Below are positions 27,087-34,561 of a DNA stretch of 51,823 bases, one piece after another; position 1 is the first letter of the stretch; the number at the start of each line of letters is the position of its first letter. A model generated the notes under the pieces. The model saw nothing but the letters and a program-made list of their open reading frames with translations, did no database searches and was not told the DNA's origin. The DNA is taken from assembly GCA_905339155.1 (NCBI GenBank), contig CAJPFJ010000021.1:1-51823 (forward strand). The letters run 5' to 3'. The DNA comes from Methanosarcinales archaeon. Its GTDB lineage: Archaea > Halobacteriota > Methanosarcinia > Methanosarcinales > Methanoperedenaceae. A program made the translations under genes and the position numbers.

Positions 27087-28514
27087 ATGGATAAGAATAG
27101 TATAATTTTATTTAATCCGATGCCTGTGGAACATCCTGTTGCGATCCCGAATAAAATGACAACATCCCTGCAGGTCCCTCTTGTTAATGTTCCGCTATCA
27201 CTTCTTGCCCTGGGAAGAATGGTCAGGGATGAATTTAATGTTAAGATAGTTAATGCAGTGGTAGATAACGATTATAAAAAAAATATCATCCATGACAGCA
27301 AAAACGCTTTATGCCTTGCGGTAAGCAGCATGACATGCTACCAGATAAGTGATGGTATCGATACCTGCAAAGCTGTCAAGGAACTCTATCCACAGCTTCC
27401 GGTCATCTGGGGAGGTTATCACCCGTCAACAGAGCCCCTGCAAACACTAAAGAACCCTTATATCGACATTGTTATCAGGGGGCAGGGAGAGATTCCTTTT
27501 AAAGAAATCGTAAAAAAGATCCGGAAAAACGAATCTCTTCATGGAATCAGGGGCGTTTCCTATAAAGAAGGTGGGAAAATAATTGAAAATCCAGGGCAGA
27601 AATTTAAGGCCCTTGATTCTTTCCCGCCAATAGCATATGACATGATCGATGTGGAGCGACATGTTAAAGGATATAAATTCGCAAATCGATGCATTGATTA
27701 TTATTCAAGCATGGGTTGTGCGGCAGGATGCGATTTTTGCTCAGAGCCCCTGTTTTGCGGCAGTCGCTGGTCAGGCCTTCCTCCGGAAACAGTAGTTTCG
27801 GAACTTGAATACCTTGCAAAAACATATGATATCGATACATTTATGATCCGGGACAGTGATTTTTTCATTAATGTGAAACGAGTAAAGGAGATTTGCAGGC
27901 TCATGATCGGGAAAAACATGGGGATCCGTCTCACAAGCGTTAATGGCAGGATGGAGCAACTATCGCGAATGGATGATGAGGTTTGGGGACTTTTGCGAAA
28001 AGCTGGAATTCATGAAATATTCATAGGGTTTGAAAGTGGGCTCCAGGAAGCGCTTGATGCTATGAATAAGGGAGCAAGGACAAGCCAGATAAAAATGTGC
28101 ATCAATAAATGCATAGAACATGATATCGATATTCGCGGCTCATTCATGGTGGGAATTCCTGGTGTGGATGCAAAAGAAGAAGTAACAAGTACATTTGATG
28201 AGATCCACAAGATCATTTCTGCATACGGGACAATGGGGAAACTTAAACATATGGACATTTTGTTATCGTTTTTCACGCCATATCCACATACCAGGCTATA
28301 CGAAGCCTCAGTTAAGAACGGATTAAAGCCACTGAATACTCTTGAAGAGTGGGGCGACTTTGACCAGTTTGATTTCAAAGCACCGTGGTTTTCACAGGTG
28401 TATTTTGATATTACCAGGGATTTCAGGGCAGGGATGCCTATGAACTCTGGGTGTGGTTTTGAGGAATGGTGCGGGTTTTATGAGGGAATAAAAAAGAGGC
28501 TGGGGAGAATTTGA
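27087..28514 (+). CDS. B12-binding-domain radical SAM protein
   Basis: The 475-residue product has an N-terminal Rossmann-like cobalamin-binding-type domain (VPLSLLALGRMV, PVIWGGYHPSTEP, IVIRGQGEIPF), then a radical-SAM core with GCAAGCDFC (C211, C215, C218) and IFIGFESG. The family includes methyltransferases, cyclases and tailoring enzymes; the B12 domain lacks an obvious DxHxxG, so cobalamin may bind base-off without the His or not at all. The C-terminus (about 400-475) is specific. Monocistronic; substrate unknown. Confidence 0.85.
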   Translation: MDKNSIILFNPMPVEHPVAIPNKMTTSLQVPLVNVPLSLLALGRMVRDEFNVKIVNAVVDNDYKKNIIHDSKNALCLAVSSMTCYQISDGIDTCKAVKELYPQLPVIWGGYHPSTEPLQTLKNPYIDIVIRGQGEIPFKEIVKKIRKNESLHGIRGVSYKEGGKIIENPGQKFKALDSFPPIAYDMIDVERHVKGYKFANRCIDYYSSMGCAAGCDFCSEPLFCGSRWSGLPPETVVSELEYLAKTYDIDTFMIRDSDFFINVKRVKEICRLMIGKNMGIRLTSVNGRMEQLSRMDDEVWGLLRKAGIHEIFIGFESGLQEALDAMNKGARTSQIKMCINKCIEHDIDIRGSFMVGIPGVDAKEEVTSTFDEIHKIISAYGTMGKLKHMDILLSFFTPYPHTRLYEASVKNGLKPLNTLEEWGDFDQFDFKAPWFSQVYFDITRDFRAGMPMNSGCGFEEWCGFYEGIKKRLGRI

Positions 28515-28542
28515 GCATCCGGACTACCATTTTATTATAATG

Positions 28543-28758
28543 TGGGGCTGGTGAGATTTGAACTCACGATCGACGGGTCTCTCCGAAAATGCCAGGTTTT
28601 TGGCAATTTAATCTTTGAGCAGCACGTTCAGTGCTCCAACGGTTCCTCATTGCTTACCGCGTCCGGTTCACTCGGGAGACCAGTTGCTCATCATCACTTC
28701 CGGATTTCTCCGGTTTTCCGCTGGAGCCCGTCGCCATGCCGGACTAGGCCACAGCCCC
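28543..28758 (-). tRNA. tRNA-Trp (CCA) with a 142-nt intron
   Basis: Acceptor GGGGCTG (28758-28752) pairs with CAGCCCC (28550-28544), discriminator A at 28543. The anticodon arm is ACGGG/CCCGT with loop CTCCA-G-A, anticodon CCA. The T arm is GTGAG/CTCAC around TTCAAAT. Exon 1 is 28758-28721 and exon 2 is 28578-28543, joined after position 37; the exact junction may shift by a base. The mature tRNA is 74 nt without CCA. The intron is a guide RNA. Confidence 0.95.
28579..28720 (-). ncRNA. box C/D guide RNA within the tRNA-Trp intron
   Basis: Box C (GTGATGA, 28691-28697), D' (CCGA, 28672-28675), C' (TGAGGA, 28644-28649) and D (CTGA, 28628-28631) lie in the proper order. The guide before box D (CCGTTGGAGC) pairs over ten bases, with one G-U, to GCTCCAGCGG across the exon-intron junction and places C34 at the N+5 position. 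The guide before D' (GGTCTC) pairs with GAGACC of exon 2 and places C39 at N+5. A self-directed tRNA-Trp intron guide is known from Haloferax and other euryarchaea. Confidence 0.9.
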
Positions 28759-28917
28759 TTGTGGGTCGCTAATAATTCCTCCGATTGCTATTAAAGGTAT
28801 CTAATCATATCCCATAATGTTTAGTCCCGAATGTCCTGGCCTTATATAGGTTCGTTTTGTTGTAAATTCTTTCATATACATTTAGTTCAACCTCCATCCT
28901 TTCGCTATTGTGATTTC

Positions 28918-29742
28918 TTATTGGTAATTATTTTTACCAACGCTCATCATGTCTTTTACCATTTTAGTAATCATATCTCTTGGCATAAATCTGGTTAAGA
29001 AGATCATTAATTTGTTATAAGTACCAGCTATGACCACATTCTCTCCTTTCATTACTGAGTTATATCCAATCTCTGCTACAGTCTTGGCGTCCATAACTCC
29101 CCTTTTAAGCAGATTTATATTTGCCATATTTGCTCTTTTGAAAAATTCTGTCTTTGTTGCCCCGGGACATAAAGCGGTTACAGTAATTCCAGTCCCTTGA
29201 AGTTCCTCAGCAATAGCTTCCGAGAAGCTTAGAACGAAAGACTTCGTAGCGCAATATACGGCGTTAAATGGTCCTGGTCCAAAGGAACCTGTAGAACCTA
29301 CATTCAATATTTTCCCATATCCTTTTATTAACATTCCGGGCAAAAACAACTTTGTCAGATGGGTTAGCGACACAAGATTGACCTGAACCATTTGTAACTC
29401 TTCCATTAAGTCTGTCTCAGAAAACGAACCATATACATTGAATCCTGCGTTATTCACTAAAATATCAATATGAATAGATTCTTGTTGAAGACCATCAAAA
29501 ATCTCCTGGGGCGCCGTTGAAGCAGACAAATCTTTTGAGATACTCATTACAGATGTTCCAAATTTTCCTTCTAACTCGTCTGCTAATTGTTTGAGCTTTT
29601 GTTTATTTCTTGCTACCAGTACCAGATTGTAACCAGCCTCTGCAAACAACTTACTGAATTCATACCCTATGCCACTGGAAGCCCCTGTTATTAATGCTGT
29701 CTTTTTCTCTTTAAAATCATTATTCATTCTACTATTTTTCAT
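28918..29742 (-). CDS. short-chain dehydrogenase/reductase
   Basis: The product has the SDR NAD(P) motif TGASSGIG, the NNAG motif, the catalytic YCATK (Tyr-x3-Lys) with an upstream Ser in GSTGSFG, and PGATKTEFF. VARNKQK after the second strand suggests NADP(H). I take ATG 29742 as start because the ATG at 29760 forms part of the GGAGGT ribosome site that serves it. A TrmB-type regulator is divergent, 147 bp away, and may control it. Substrate unknown. Confidence 0.92.
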   Translation of the reverse strand: MKNSRMNNDFKEKKTALITGASSGIGYEFSKLFAEAGYNLVLVARNKQKLKQLADELEGKFGTSVMSISKDLSASTAPQEIFDGLQQESIHIDILVNNAGFNVYGSFSETDLMEELQMVQVNLVSLTHLTKLFLPGMLIKGYGKILNVGSTGSFGPGPFNAVYCATKSFVLSFSEAIAEELQGTGITVTALCPGATKTEFFKRANMANINLLKRGVMDAKTVAEIGYNSVMKGENVVIAGTYNKLMIFLTRFMPRDMITKMVKDMMSVGKNNYQ

Positions 29743-29888
29743 ATAAATTTCTACCTCCATTGCAAATATTTCAACCCAAATGCTTTTTTATTGGATTTTC
29801 CAAAACATTTAAGTATTAAACAACAAATAGATGTTTTAATAAATATGCTTTTCACTCTAACAACAACAAAAAGGAGTTGTAATTTAAT

Positions 29889-30710
29889 ATGGAGGCATTA
29901 GAAGAATTTGGTTTATCCAAATATGAATCCAGCGTATATCTGACTCTTTTATCCAGCGGAATAACAGATGCCAGGAAGCTTTCTTCAAAATCAGAAGTAC
30001 CTTTTGGAAGAATTTATGATGTATTAAGCTCCCTGGAAAGCAAAGGTTTGGTGCAAAAACAGCTATCCAGACCCAAGAAGTTCTTAGCGGTTGAACCCAA
30101 ACTGGCAATAAAAAAGCTTTTAGATTTCAAAAATAAAGAAATGAGTTCTCTAATTCAAAAAGCAGGCAAGATCGAAGAAGATTTGAATCATTTTTTAAAC
30201 AAAAAACCCAAAGAGAGCTTATTCTGGAGCGTTTCTATTGGAGAAGATACAATAAAATCCTATATGGAAAAACTGGAAGCTACTGAAAAGGAGTTGCTCA
30301 GTTATACGGAACTGCAAACCGTTAGCTCTCTTGACAAAAATAAGAAAGTCTGGATTGATGAATTCTTAAAAGTAACTACAAACTTAATAAGAAAAGGAGT
30401 CAAAATTAAACTGTTAATCGGTAACAATGATGAAACTAATTTAAAGGACTTAATACCACTTGTAATTCCACTTGTAATTCCATTCATGGATGACTTAACA
30501 AATATGGATATTAGAATAATTCCAACAATATCTAACCATTTTGATATAATAGATGGTGAAAAAGTACAATTAAAGGTAAGGAATCCCGTCAGACCGGAAG
30601 AGTATTTTGCATCGATCTTTGTTTGGCAAAAGGAGTTTGCTCAGGAACTCAGAGGTAAATTTAATGAACTATGGAAGGATGGAAAAGAGTTTAAAATTGT
30701 AGTGAAGTAA
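29889..30710 (+). CDS. TrmB-family transcriptional regulator
   Basis: The 273-residue product starts with the TrmB winged helix (LEEFGLSKYESSVYLTLLSSGITDARKLSSKSEVPFGRIYDVLSSLESKGLV), then a coiled linker and a C-terminal ligand-type domain (about 110-273) with a phospholipase-D-like half (LIRKGVKIKLLIGN). A 12-bp tandem repeat at 30456-30479 (CCACTTGTAATT twice) encodes LVIPLVIP. It is divergent from the SDR gene, so that gene is its likely target. The effector is not evident. Confidence 0.9.
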   Translation: MEALEEFGLSKYESSVYLTLLSSGITDARKLSSKSEVPFGRIYDVLSSLESKGLVQKQLSRPKKFLAVEPKLAIKKLLDFKNKEMSSLIQKAGKIEEDLNHFLNKKPKESLFWSVSIGEDTIKSYMEKLEATEKELLSYTELQTVSSLDKNKKVWIDEFLKVTTNLIRKGVKIKLLIGNNDETNLKDLIPLVIPLVIPFMDDLTNMDIRIIPTISNHFDIIDGEKVQLKVRNPVRPEEYFASIFVWQKEFAQELRGKFNELWKDGKEFKIVVK

Positions 30711-30718
30711 GTTAGATG

Positions 30719-30820
30719 TTAAGCCAAAATATAATGTTCATACATATTCTTTTTTCCATCACATGTAGCCTCTGCAACTATGAGGTCAACCAGGCCAAAA
30801 TGTGGACAAGGGCTTGGTTC
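30719..30820 (-). pseudogene. fragment of a 2-hydroxyglutaryl-CoA dehydratase/benzoyl-CoA reductase (HgdB/BcrB-type) gene
   Basis: The minus-strand frame reads CPHFGLVDLIVAE then ATCDGKKNMYEHY and stops. LADLVVAETTCDGKKKMYE is the hallmark of the D-component subunits of this family, in which the Cys ligates the [4Fe-4S] cluster. Only about 34 codons are left and there is no flanking open frame, so this is a relic. It overlaps the gap after the TrmB gene. Recognition is from the motif only. Confidence 0.5.
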
Positions 30821-30894
30821 TTGTGAGATCAAAAAATAGCGAAATTTAGCCGTTGAGAACATTTTAGTGATGTATTTATAACAAAAAAGGAAGT

Positions 30895-30939
30895 TTTATA
30901 TAGTGGTATATATGTAACATAAGGTTAGATATATACAAC
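30895..30939 (+). promoter_or_regulatory. TATA box and 11-bp-arm dyad upstream of the membrane-protein/XRE operon
   Basis: TTTATATA at 30895-30902 is a fair TATA box. Downstream, GTGGTATATAT (30903-30913) and ATATATACAAC (30929-30939) are reverse complements with one mismatch, their centres about 26 bp apart. This position, over the expected transcription start, suits a repressor, for which the XRE protein at the operon end is the natural candidate. Confidence 0.5.
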
Positions 30940-30957
30940 ATTAAAAGGTCTGATAGA

Positions 30958-31170
30958 ATGGAAATGACTAAAGCAAATAAACAACGATTGATTTTCGGGC
31001 CAATACTATTGATTGTAGGAGTGGTTCTTTTGATATTTTGGAAGATGAAAGAATACTTTGGTCTCCTTAAAATGACCGTCGAGAAGGTGCTTAGTTTTAT
31101 AATTCTCGTGATGATTGGAACATTGATACTGTTCTATGCTTACTTCGCGAGAAAAGGTGATTTGGAATGA
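30958..31170 (+). CDS. small two-helix membrane protein
   Basis: The 70-residue product has two hydrophobic helices (about 11-26 and 40-61) and a C-terminal YFARKGDLE, which matches the KKGD(V/I/A)E ending of the next genes in this operon. It looks like a shortened or N-terminally distinct relative of those paralogues. First gene of the operon; AAGGTCTGAT before the ATG is the ribosome site. Its stop overlaps the next start by four bases. Confidence 0.75.
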   Translation: MEMTKANKQRLIFGPILLIVGVVLLIFWKMKEYFGLLKMTVEKVLSFIILVMIGTLILFYAYFARKGDLE

Positions 31171-31565
31171 AATTCCGGAGAGATAAGGATTTTTTAGGCT
31201 TCCTTGGAATGAGTTTGGGAATGATATTTTTAGGTGCAATTATATCTCTTTTTATCCAGTCTATATTTTTTATCGGATTCGGTTTTATCCTGGGGGGATT
31301 GGCTCTCTTAGTTTCAGGACTTTATACAGGATCAAAACCAGGAACAGAGGTCATGATAAATGAACGGGTTTTGAGAATAAATGAAAAAGCTGGATACCAT
31401 ACATACTGGATGATTATGGGAATAGCAGGTTTTCTGTGGGTTCTGGATATTTATTTGAAATTAAATATGAACTTAAGCGATGGTTTGGCTCTGATTACAT
31501 TCACTGGGCTTTATGCTTTTTTAGTACTTCGTTATTACTTCGGGAAAAAAGGTGTTGAGGAATGA
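31167..31565 (+). CDS. four-helix membrane protein, paralogue 1 of the array (DUF2178-like)
   Basis: The 132-residue product has four membrane helices. Between helices 2 and 3 is MINERVLRINEKAGYHTYW, the conserved motif of DUF2178-type archaeal membrane proteins (here NER instead of the usual DER). It ends FGKKGVEE. Family function is unknown. Starts and stops overlap its neighbours by four bases (ATGA), which keeps translation of the whole operon coupled. Confidence 0.8.
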   Translation: MKFRRDKDFLGFLGMSLGMIFLGAIISLFIQSIFFIGFGFILGGLALLVSGLYTGSKPGTEVMINERVLRINEKAGYHTYWMIMGIAGFLWVLDIYLKLNMNLSDGLALITFTGLYAFLVLRYYFGKKGVEE

Positions 31566-31969
31566 AACTCTGGCACAAACTTATTGCTCTTTGGATTGCT
31601 GCAGATTTGCTTAATGTGCTATGGGGCGCAATAATAATACTTCAAGGAGGCACGCTGGATGATGCGAAATCCGCAACTTCTCCAATGAAAATCGTTGTTT
31701 TTGTCCTGGGCGGCATAACAGGGCTTGCACTGGTAAAAGGCGAAGGAGAATTCTTCAAACCGGATGAGCGGACATTGAAGATATCAGGAGTTGCTTTCCG
31801 ATATTCCTGGCTTGTTATGATGATGACCGTTGCTGCATTAATAGGGATTGAGACGTTTTATCCTGTAAGATTGACAGTGCCTCAGGTTCTTTCAATAATG
31901 GGTGCGGCTGTGCTTATCATCCCTTTTGTGTTTCTTCAGTACTTTGAAAGAAAAGGTGATGTGGAATGA
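31562..31969 (+). CDS. four-helix membrane protein, paralogue 2 of the array
   Basis: The 135-residue product has four membrane helices and the loop FKPDERTLKISGVAFRYSW in the place of the DER-xxR-AGY motif, so the EKAGY part is altered. It ends FERKGDVE. It is the most divergent copy of the set and also has a longer second helix. Overlaps both neighbours by four bases. Confidence 0.75.
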   Translation: MKLWHKLIALWIAADLLNVLWGAIIILQGGTLDDAKSATSPMKIVVFVLGGITGLALVKGEGEFFKPDERTLKISGVAFRYSWLVMMMTVAALIGIETFYPVRLTVPQVLSIMGAAVLIIPFVFLQYFERKGDVE

Positions 31970-32379
31970 AACTCAGAAAGGACAGGGATATTTCAAAACT
32001 TCTTGGATTCAGTTTGGCTGCAATTTTAGCTGGAACATTTATAATATGGTTCATTCCCCAGATTACGATTATTGGGGTTATTTCAATTTCTAGCGGACTG
32101 ATGGGATTTATAATAGGTTTACGTTTAGCTTCAAAACCAAAAGATTACTTTATGGAAGATGAGCGGTCTGGAAGAATTAAGGAAAAAGCAGGGTATTACG
32201 CATATGAAATAATGGTGTCTGTGGCGGCAATAATTATGTTTCTTAAGATAGTGAAAGTGTCCCCCTCGTTAACTCCATCCAGCGATTTTTTTGATGGGGC
32301 TCTTCTAATTTGGGTCATAGGGTTGTATTCTTTCTTGATACTTAAGTGGTATTTTAACAAAAAAGGTGATATCGAATGA
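31966..32379 (+). CDS. four-helix membrane protein, paralogue 3 of the array (DUF2178-like)
   Basis: The 137-residue product starts MKLRKDRDISKLLGFSLAAILAG and carries MEDERSGRIKEKAGYYAYE between helices 2 and 3. It ends FNKKGDIE. Very like the next gene in both the N-terminus and the helix 3-4 region (KVSPSLTPSSD), so the two are probably a recent duplication. Four-base overlaps on both sides. Confidence 0.82.
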   Translation: MKLRKDRDISKLLGFSLAAILAGTFIIWFIPQITIIGVISISSGLMGFIIGLRLASKPKDYFMEDERSGRIKEKAGYYAYEIMVSVAAIIMFLKIVKVSPSLTPSSDFFDGALLIWVIGLYSFLILKWYFNKKGDIE

Positions 32380-32783
32380 AATTTAGAAAAGAGAAGGACA
32401 TCATAATATTTATTGGGATCAGTCTGGGCGCAATTCTGGCTGGAATTATCATTTTTTTATTTATCAAACCATTTATCGGATTTCTTTTAATTATGGGTGG
32501 TCTGATAGGATTAACAGCCGGTTATATCGCGGCGACTAAATCTAAAGAAGATTTAATAGAAGACGAGCGGTCTGTGAGAGTCCGTGAAAAAGCCGGATAT
32601 TCTGCGTTTATTGCAACCCTGCTGATCTCAGGAATAGTATCGCTCCTGCGATTGCTGAAAATCTCCCCGTCATTAACCCCGTCGAGAGATGTAGCTGAAG
32701 TAGTCCAGGATATATGGATTATCGGATTATGGATTTTTATTGTGTTCAGGTGGTACTATAATAAAAAAGGTGATGCGGAATGA
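32376..32783 (+). CDS. four-helix membrane protein, paralogue 4 of the array (DUF2178-like)
   Basis: The 135-residue product starts MKFRKEKDIIIFIGISLGAILAG and has IEDERSVRVREKAGYSAF and KISPSLTPSRD. It ends YNKKGDAE. Closest relative of the preceding gene. Four membrane helices, N-terminus basic and probably inside. Four-base overlaps on both sides. Confidence 0.82.
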   Translation: MKFRKEKDIIIFIGISLGAILAGIIIFLFIKPFIGFLLIMGGLIGLTAGYIAATKSKEDLIEDERSVRVREKAGYSAFIATLLISGIVSLLRLLKISPSLTPSRDVAEVVQDIWIIGLWIFIVFRWYYNKKGDAE

Positions 32784-33199
32784 AAATCAATGACAAAGAA
32801 AATAAAAAAATGCTTTTAGTGAACAAGATTAACATTGCACTAGGCATACTTTTGCTAGCGATTGCATTGTTGGGGCTGTTTAGAAAGCCGTTTTATCTGA
32901 CAATTACCAGTTTCATGCTGGGTTCATTTATTTTGGTAACCGCTTATTTGAATCGCAAAAGGATAACGGCGGAATTAGAAGGAAAAACAATAGCCGACGA
33001 GCGGTCAAGGTGTGCCCTCGAGAGGGCGGGGTTTTTCACATTTTTCTTACTTATTGCATTATTGATGGTTTCTGGTGTGGCTAACAGCGCCTTTGAATTG
33101 GGGCTGGAATATACAATGACCGTAAATGTAATTTTGTTTGTCTGCGTGTTTTCCTGGATAATTATTGGGTATTATCTTGACAAAAAGGGCGAAGTATAA
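32780..33199 (+). CDS. four-helix membrane protein, paralogue 5 of the array
   Basis: The 139-residue product has four membrane helices and [18 protein letters not shown] as its DER-type motif. It ends LDKKGEV. Its stop (TAA) and the start of the XRE gene overlap by one base (TAATG). Paired membrane protein plus XRE regulator is the usual minimal unit elsewhere, so this copy may be the ancestral partner. Confidence 0.8.
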   Translation: MKINDKENKKMLLVNKINIALGILLLAIALLGLFRKPFYLTITSFMLGSFILVTAYLNRKRITAELEGKTIADERSRCALERAGFFTFFLLIALLMVSGVANSAFELGLEYTMTVNVILFVCVFSWIIIGYYLDKKGEV

Positions 33200-33426
33200 T
33201 GAAAACCAGGATCAAGGAGCTGCGGGCAAGATATGATTTAACCCAGGAAGAACTTGCTAAAAAGGTAGGAGTAAGAAGAGAGACCATCCTTTTTTTGGAA
33301 AAAGGGAAATATAATCCTTCGTTGAAACTTGCTCATGATATAGCTAAAGTATTGAAATCTAAAATAGAGGAGGTCTTTATCTTCGAGGAGGAGTCTTCGT
33401 CTGAAGGACAAATTAATGATAGTTGA
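33199..33426 (+). CDS. XRE-family HTH regulator
   Basis: The 75-residue product is a lone Cro/CI helix-turn-helix: [48 protein letters not shown]. Proteins of this kind often follow small membrane proteins and are thought to be held or released by them. It ends the operon; the dyad near 30903-30939 is a candidate for its own binding site. Confidence 0.93.
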   Translation: MKTRIKELRARYDLTQEELAKKVGVRRETILFLEKGKYNPSLKLAHDIAKVLKSKIEEVFIFEEESSSEGQINDS

Positions 33427-33474
33427 GCTTAATTAAAAAAATTGCATCAGAGAACCAAAAAGCAACCTTGAAAG

Positions 33475-34110
33475 TTAGCCCGTCTGTTCAATAATATGCC
33501 CGATAAGCCGCTTCTCTGCTTTATGCAGATGTTCAAGCAGAGTCGTCTTATGCATTCCAATTTTCGCGGCAAGCTCACCAGCATTGACTTTCCTTGGATG
33601 ATCGAAATAACCGCTATTGTAGGCCAGCAGGAGTATTTCTTTTTGCTTTCCGGTTAGGGAGCTGAACACGCTGCTGATATAAGGATCGTAATTTTGGACA
33701 GTCAATACTTCAAATCCCCAGCCATTTTCCCTGGCTGCTGCTATGATATTGAATAATTCTTCAGATGAGCCTACCATGCTGAATTGACACTTGTCTCTCT
33801 CAAAAATAATGGGATACTCCAGTTTGAGATCAAATTTGCCCACAAAACTGGAAATCTCATCAGAGAACTTTCCTTTTACCAGGCAGGTATAATCTTTGCC
33901 TTCATTTCTTATAATGATCAAATCAGTAATGAACTCACTTTTTATCTCATTGATCCCAATTCCATCAGCCAGTCTAATATTGCAGACTTCGGTGTGCGCA
34001 GCTGGTGTAAAATTGAAAATCGAAATGACTTCGAATCGTTCAACCTTTCCGGTAAAAGGAATACAACAGTGCAAGAGATTACCTGCAGCACGTAGAGTCA
34101 TTTTCCTCAT
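33475..34110 (-). CDS. HTH_10 (bacterio-opsin-activator type) regulator
   Basis: The product from ATG 34110 is 211 residues: an N-terminal ligand-type domain (about 1-150) and the HTH_10 C-terminus (SSLTGKQKEILLLAYNSGYFDHPRKVNAGELAAKIGMHKTTLLEHLHKAEKRLIGHII). The upstream extension to 34365 overlaps the divergent arsD-like gene and is not real. Minus-strand TATA (ATTTATAT) lies about 34143-34136. It faces the ArsD-like/ArsA operon across a 20-bp palindrome and so is its likely regulator. Confidence 0.87.
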   Translation of the reverse strand: MRKMTLRAAGNLLHCCIPFTGKVERFEVISIFNFTPAAHTEVCNIRLADGIGINEIKSEFITDLIIIRNEGKDYTCLVKGKFSDEISSFVGKFDLKLEYPIIFERDKCQFSMVGSSEELFNIIAAARENGWGFEVLTVQNYDPYISSVFSSLTGKQKEILLLAYNSGYFDHPRKVNAGELAAKIGMHKTTLLEHLHKAEKRLIGHIIEQTG

Positions 34111-34144
34111 AAACAGTTCTATTTGTACTATTATCATATAAATA

Positions 34145-34164
34145 TACCCATACATGTATGGGTA
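34145..34164. promoter_or_regulatory. 20-bp perfect palindrome between the regulator and the ArsD-like operon
   Basis: TACCCATACA is followed by its exact reverse complement TGTATGGGTA. It sits in the 91-bp divergent gap, just upstream of the regulator's TATA element and about 37 bases before the ATG of the ArsD-like gene. A symmetric site this long suggests a dimeric regulator binding here, most simply the HTH_10 protein. Confidence 0.7.
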
Positions 34165-34201
34165 AAAATCTATCCTTTCGAATGGCATTTTAACAAATAC
34201 C

Positions 34202-34561
34202 ATGAGCAATAAAACGCAGAACACAGAAATAGGAGTTATCATCATAAGTGGTAGCTGCTGCATCCCCGGAATGGCTCCCTTCGATGAGCAGGCTAAGCGT
34301 GTTGTGGAGCAGGCTGTCTCCGAGACGGATGTAAAAGTCCAGGTAAAAGTGATCCCTGCCAGCACTGCCTACTTCGGGGCAATTCCCAAAGACGTAATGG
34401 CTAAAATAATAACCGAATTCAATCAATCCGGCAGGATGCCGCTCCCGGCTGTCCTGATCAACGGCAAAGTCGTTTCGTACGGCGTGCCAAAGGTCGAGGA
34501 CGTAAAAACAGCACTTCTTCAAACTCTGGATACAAAGGAAATAAAGGAGGATGCAAAATGA
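34202..34561 (+). CDS. ArsD-like thioredoxin-fold protein
   Basis: The 119-residue product has a vicinal cysteine pair in ISGSCCIPGM, at the position where thioredoxin folds carry their active site and where ArsD metallochaperones carry metal-binding cysteines. Next come VKVIPASTAYFGA, PAVLINGKVVSYG and a helix. ArsD hands As(III)/Sb(III) to ArsA; here the C-terminal cysteine pairs of ArsD are missing. It overlaps arsA by four bases. A small redox thioredoxin is the alternative. Confidence 0.65.
   Translation: MSNKTQNTEIGVIIISGSCCIPGMAPFDEQAKRVVEQAVSETDVKVQVKVIPASTAYFGAIPKDVMAKIITEFNQSGRMPLPAVLINGKVVSYGVPKVEDVKTALLQTLDTKEIKEDAK

Noticed and set aside
34111..34365. N-terminal extension of the HTH_10 regulator (85 residues)
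   Set aside because: It would run through the divergent promoter, the palindrome and into the ArsD-like gene, and its sequence is the antisense of that gene. The ATG at 34110 gives the normal family start.
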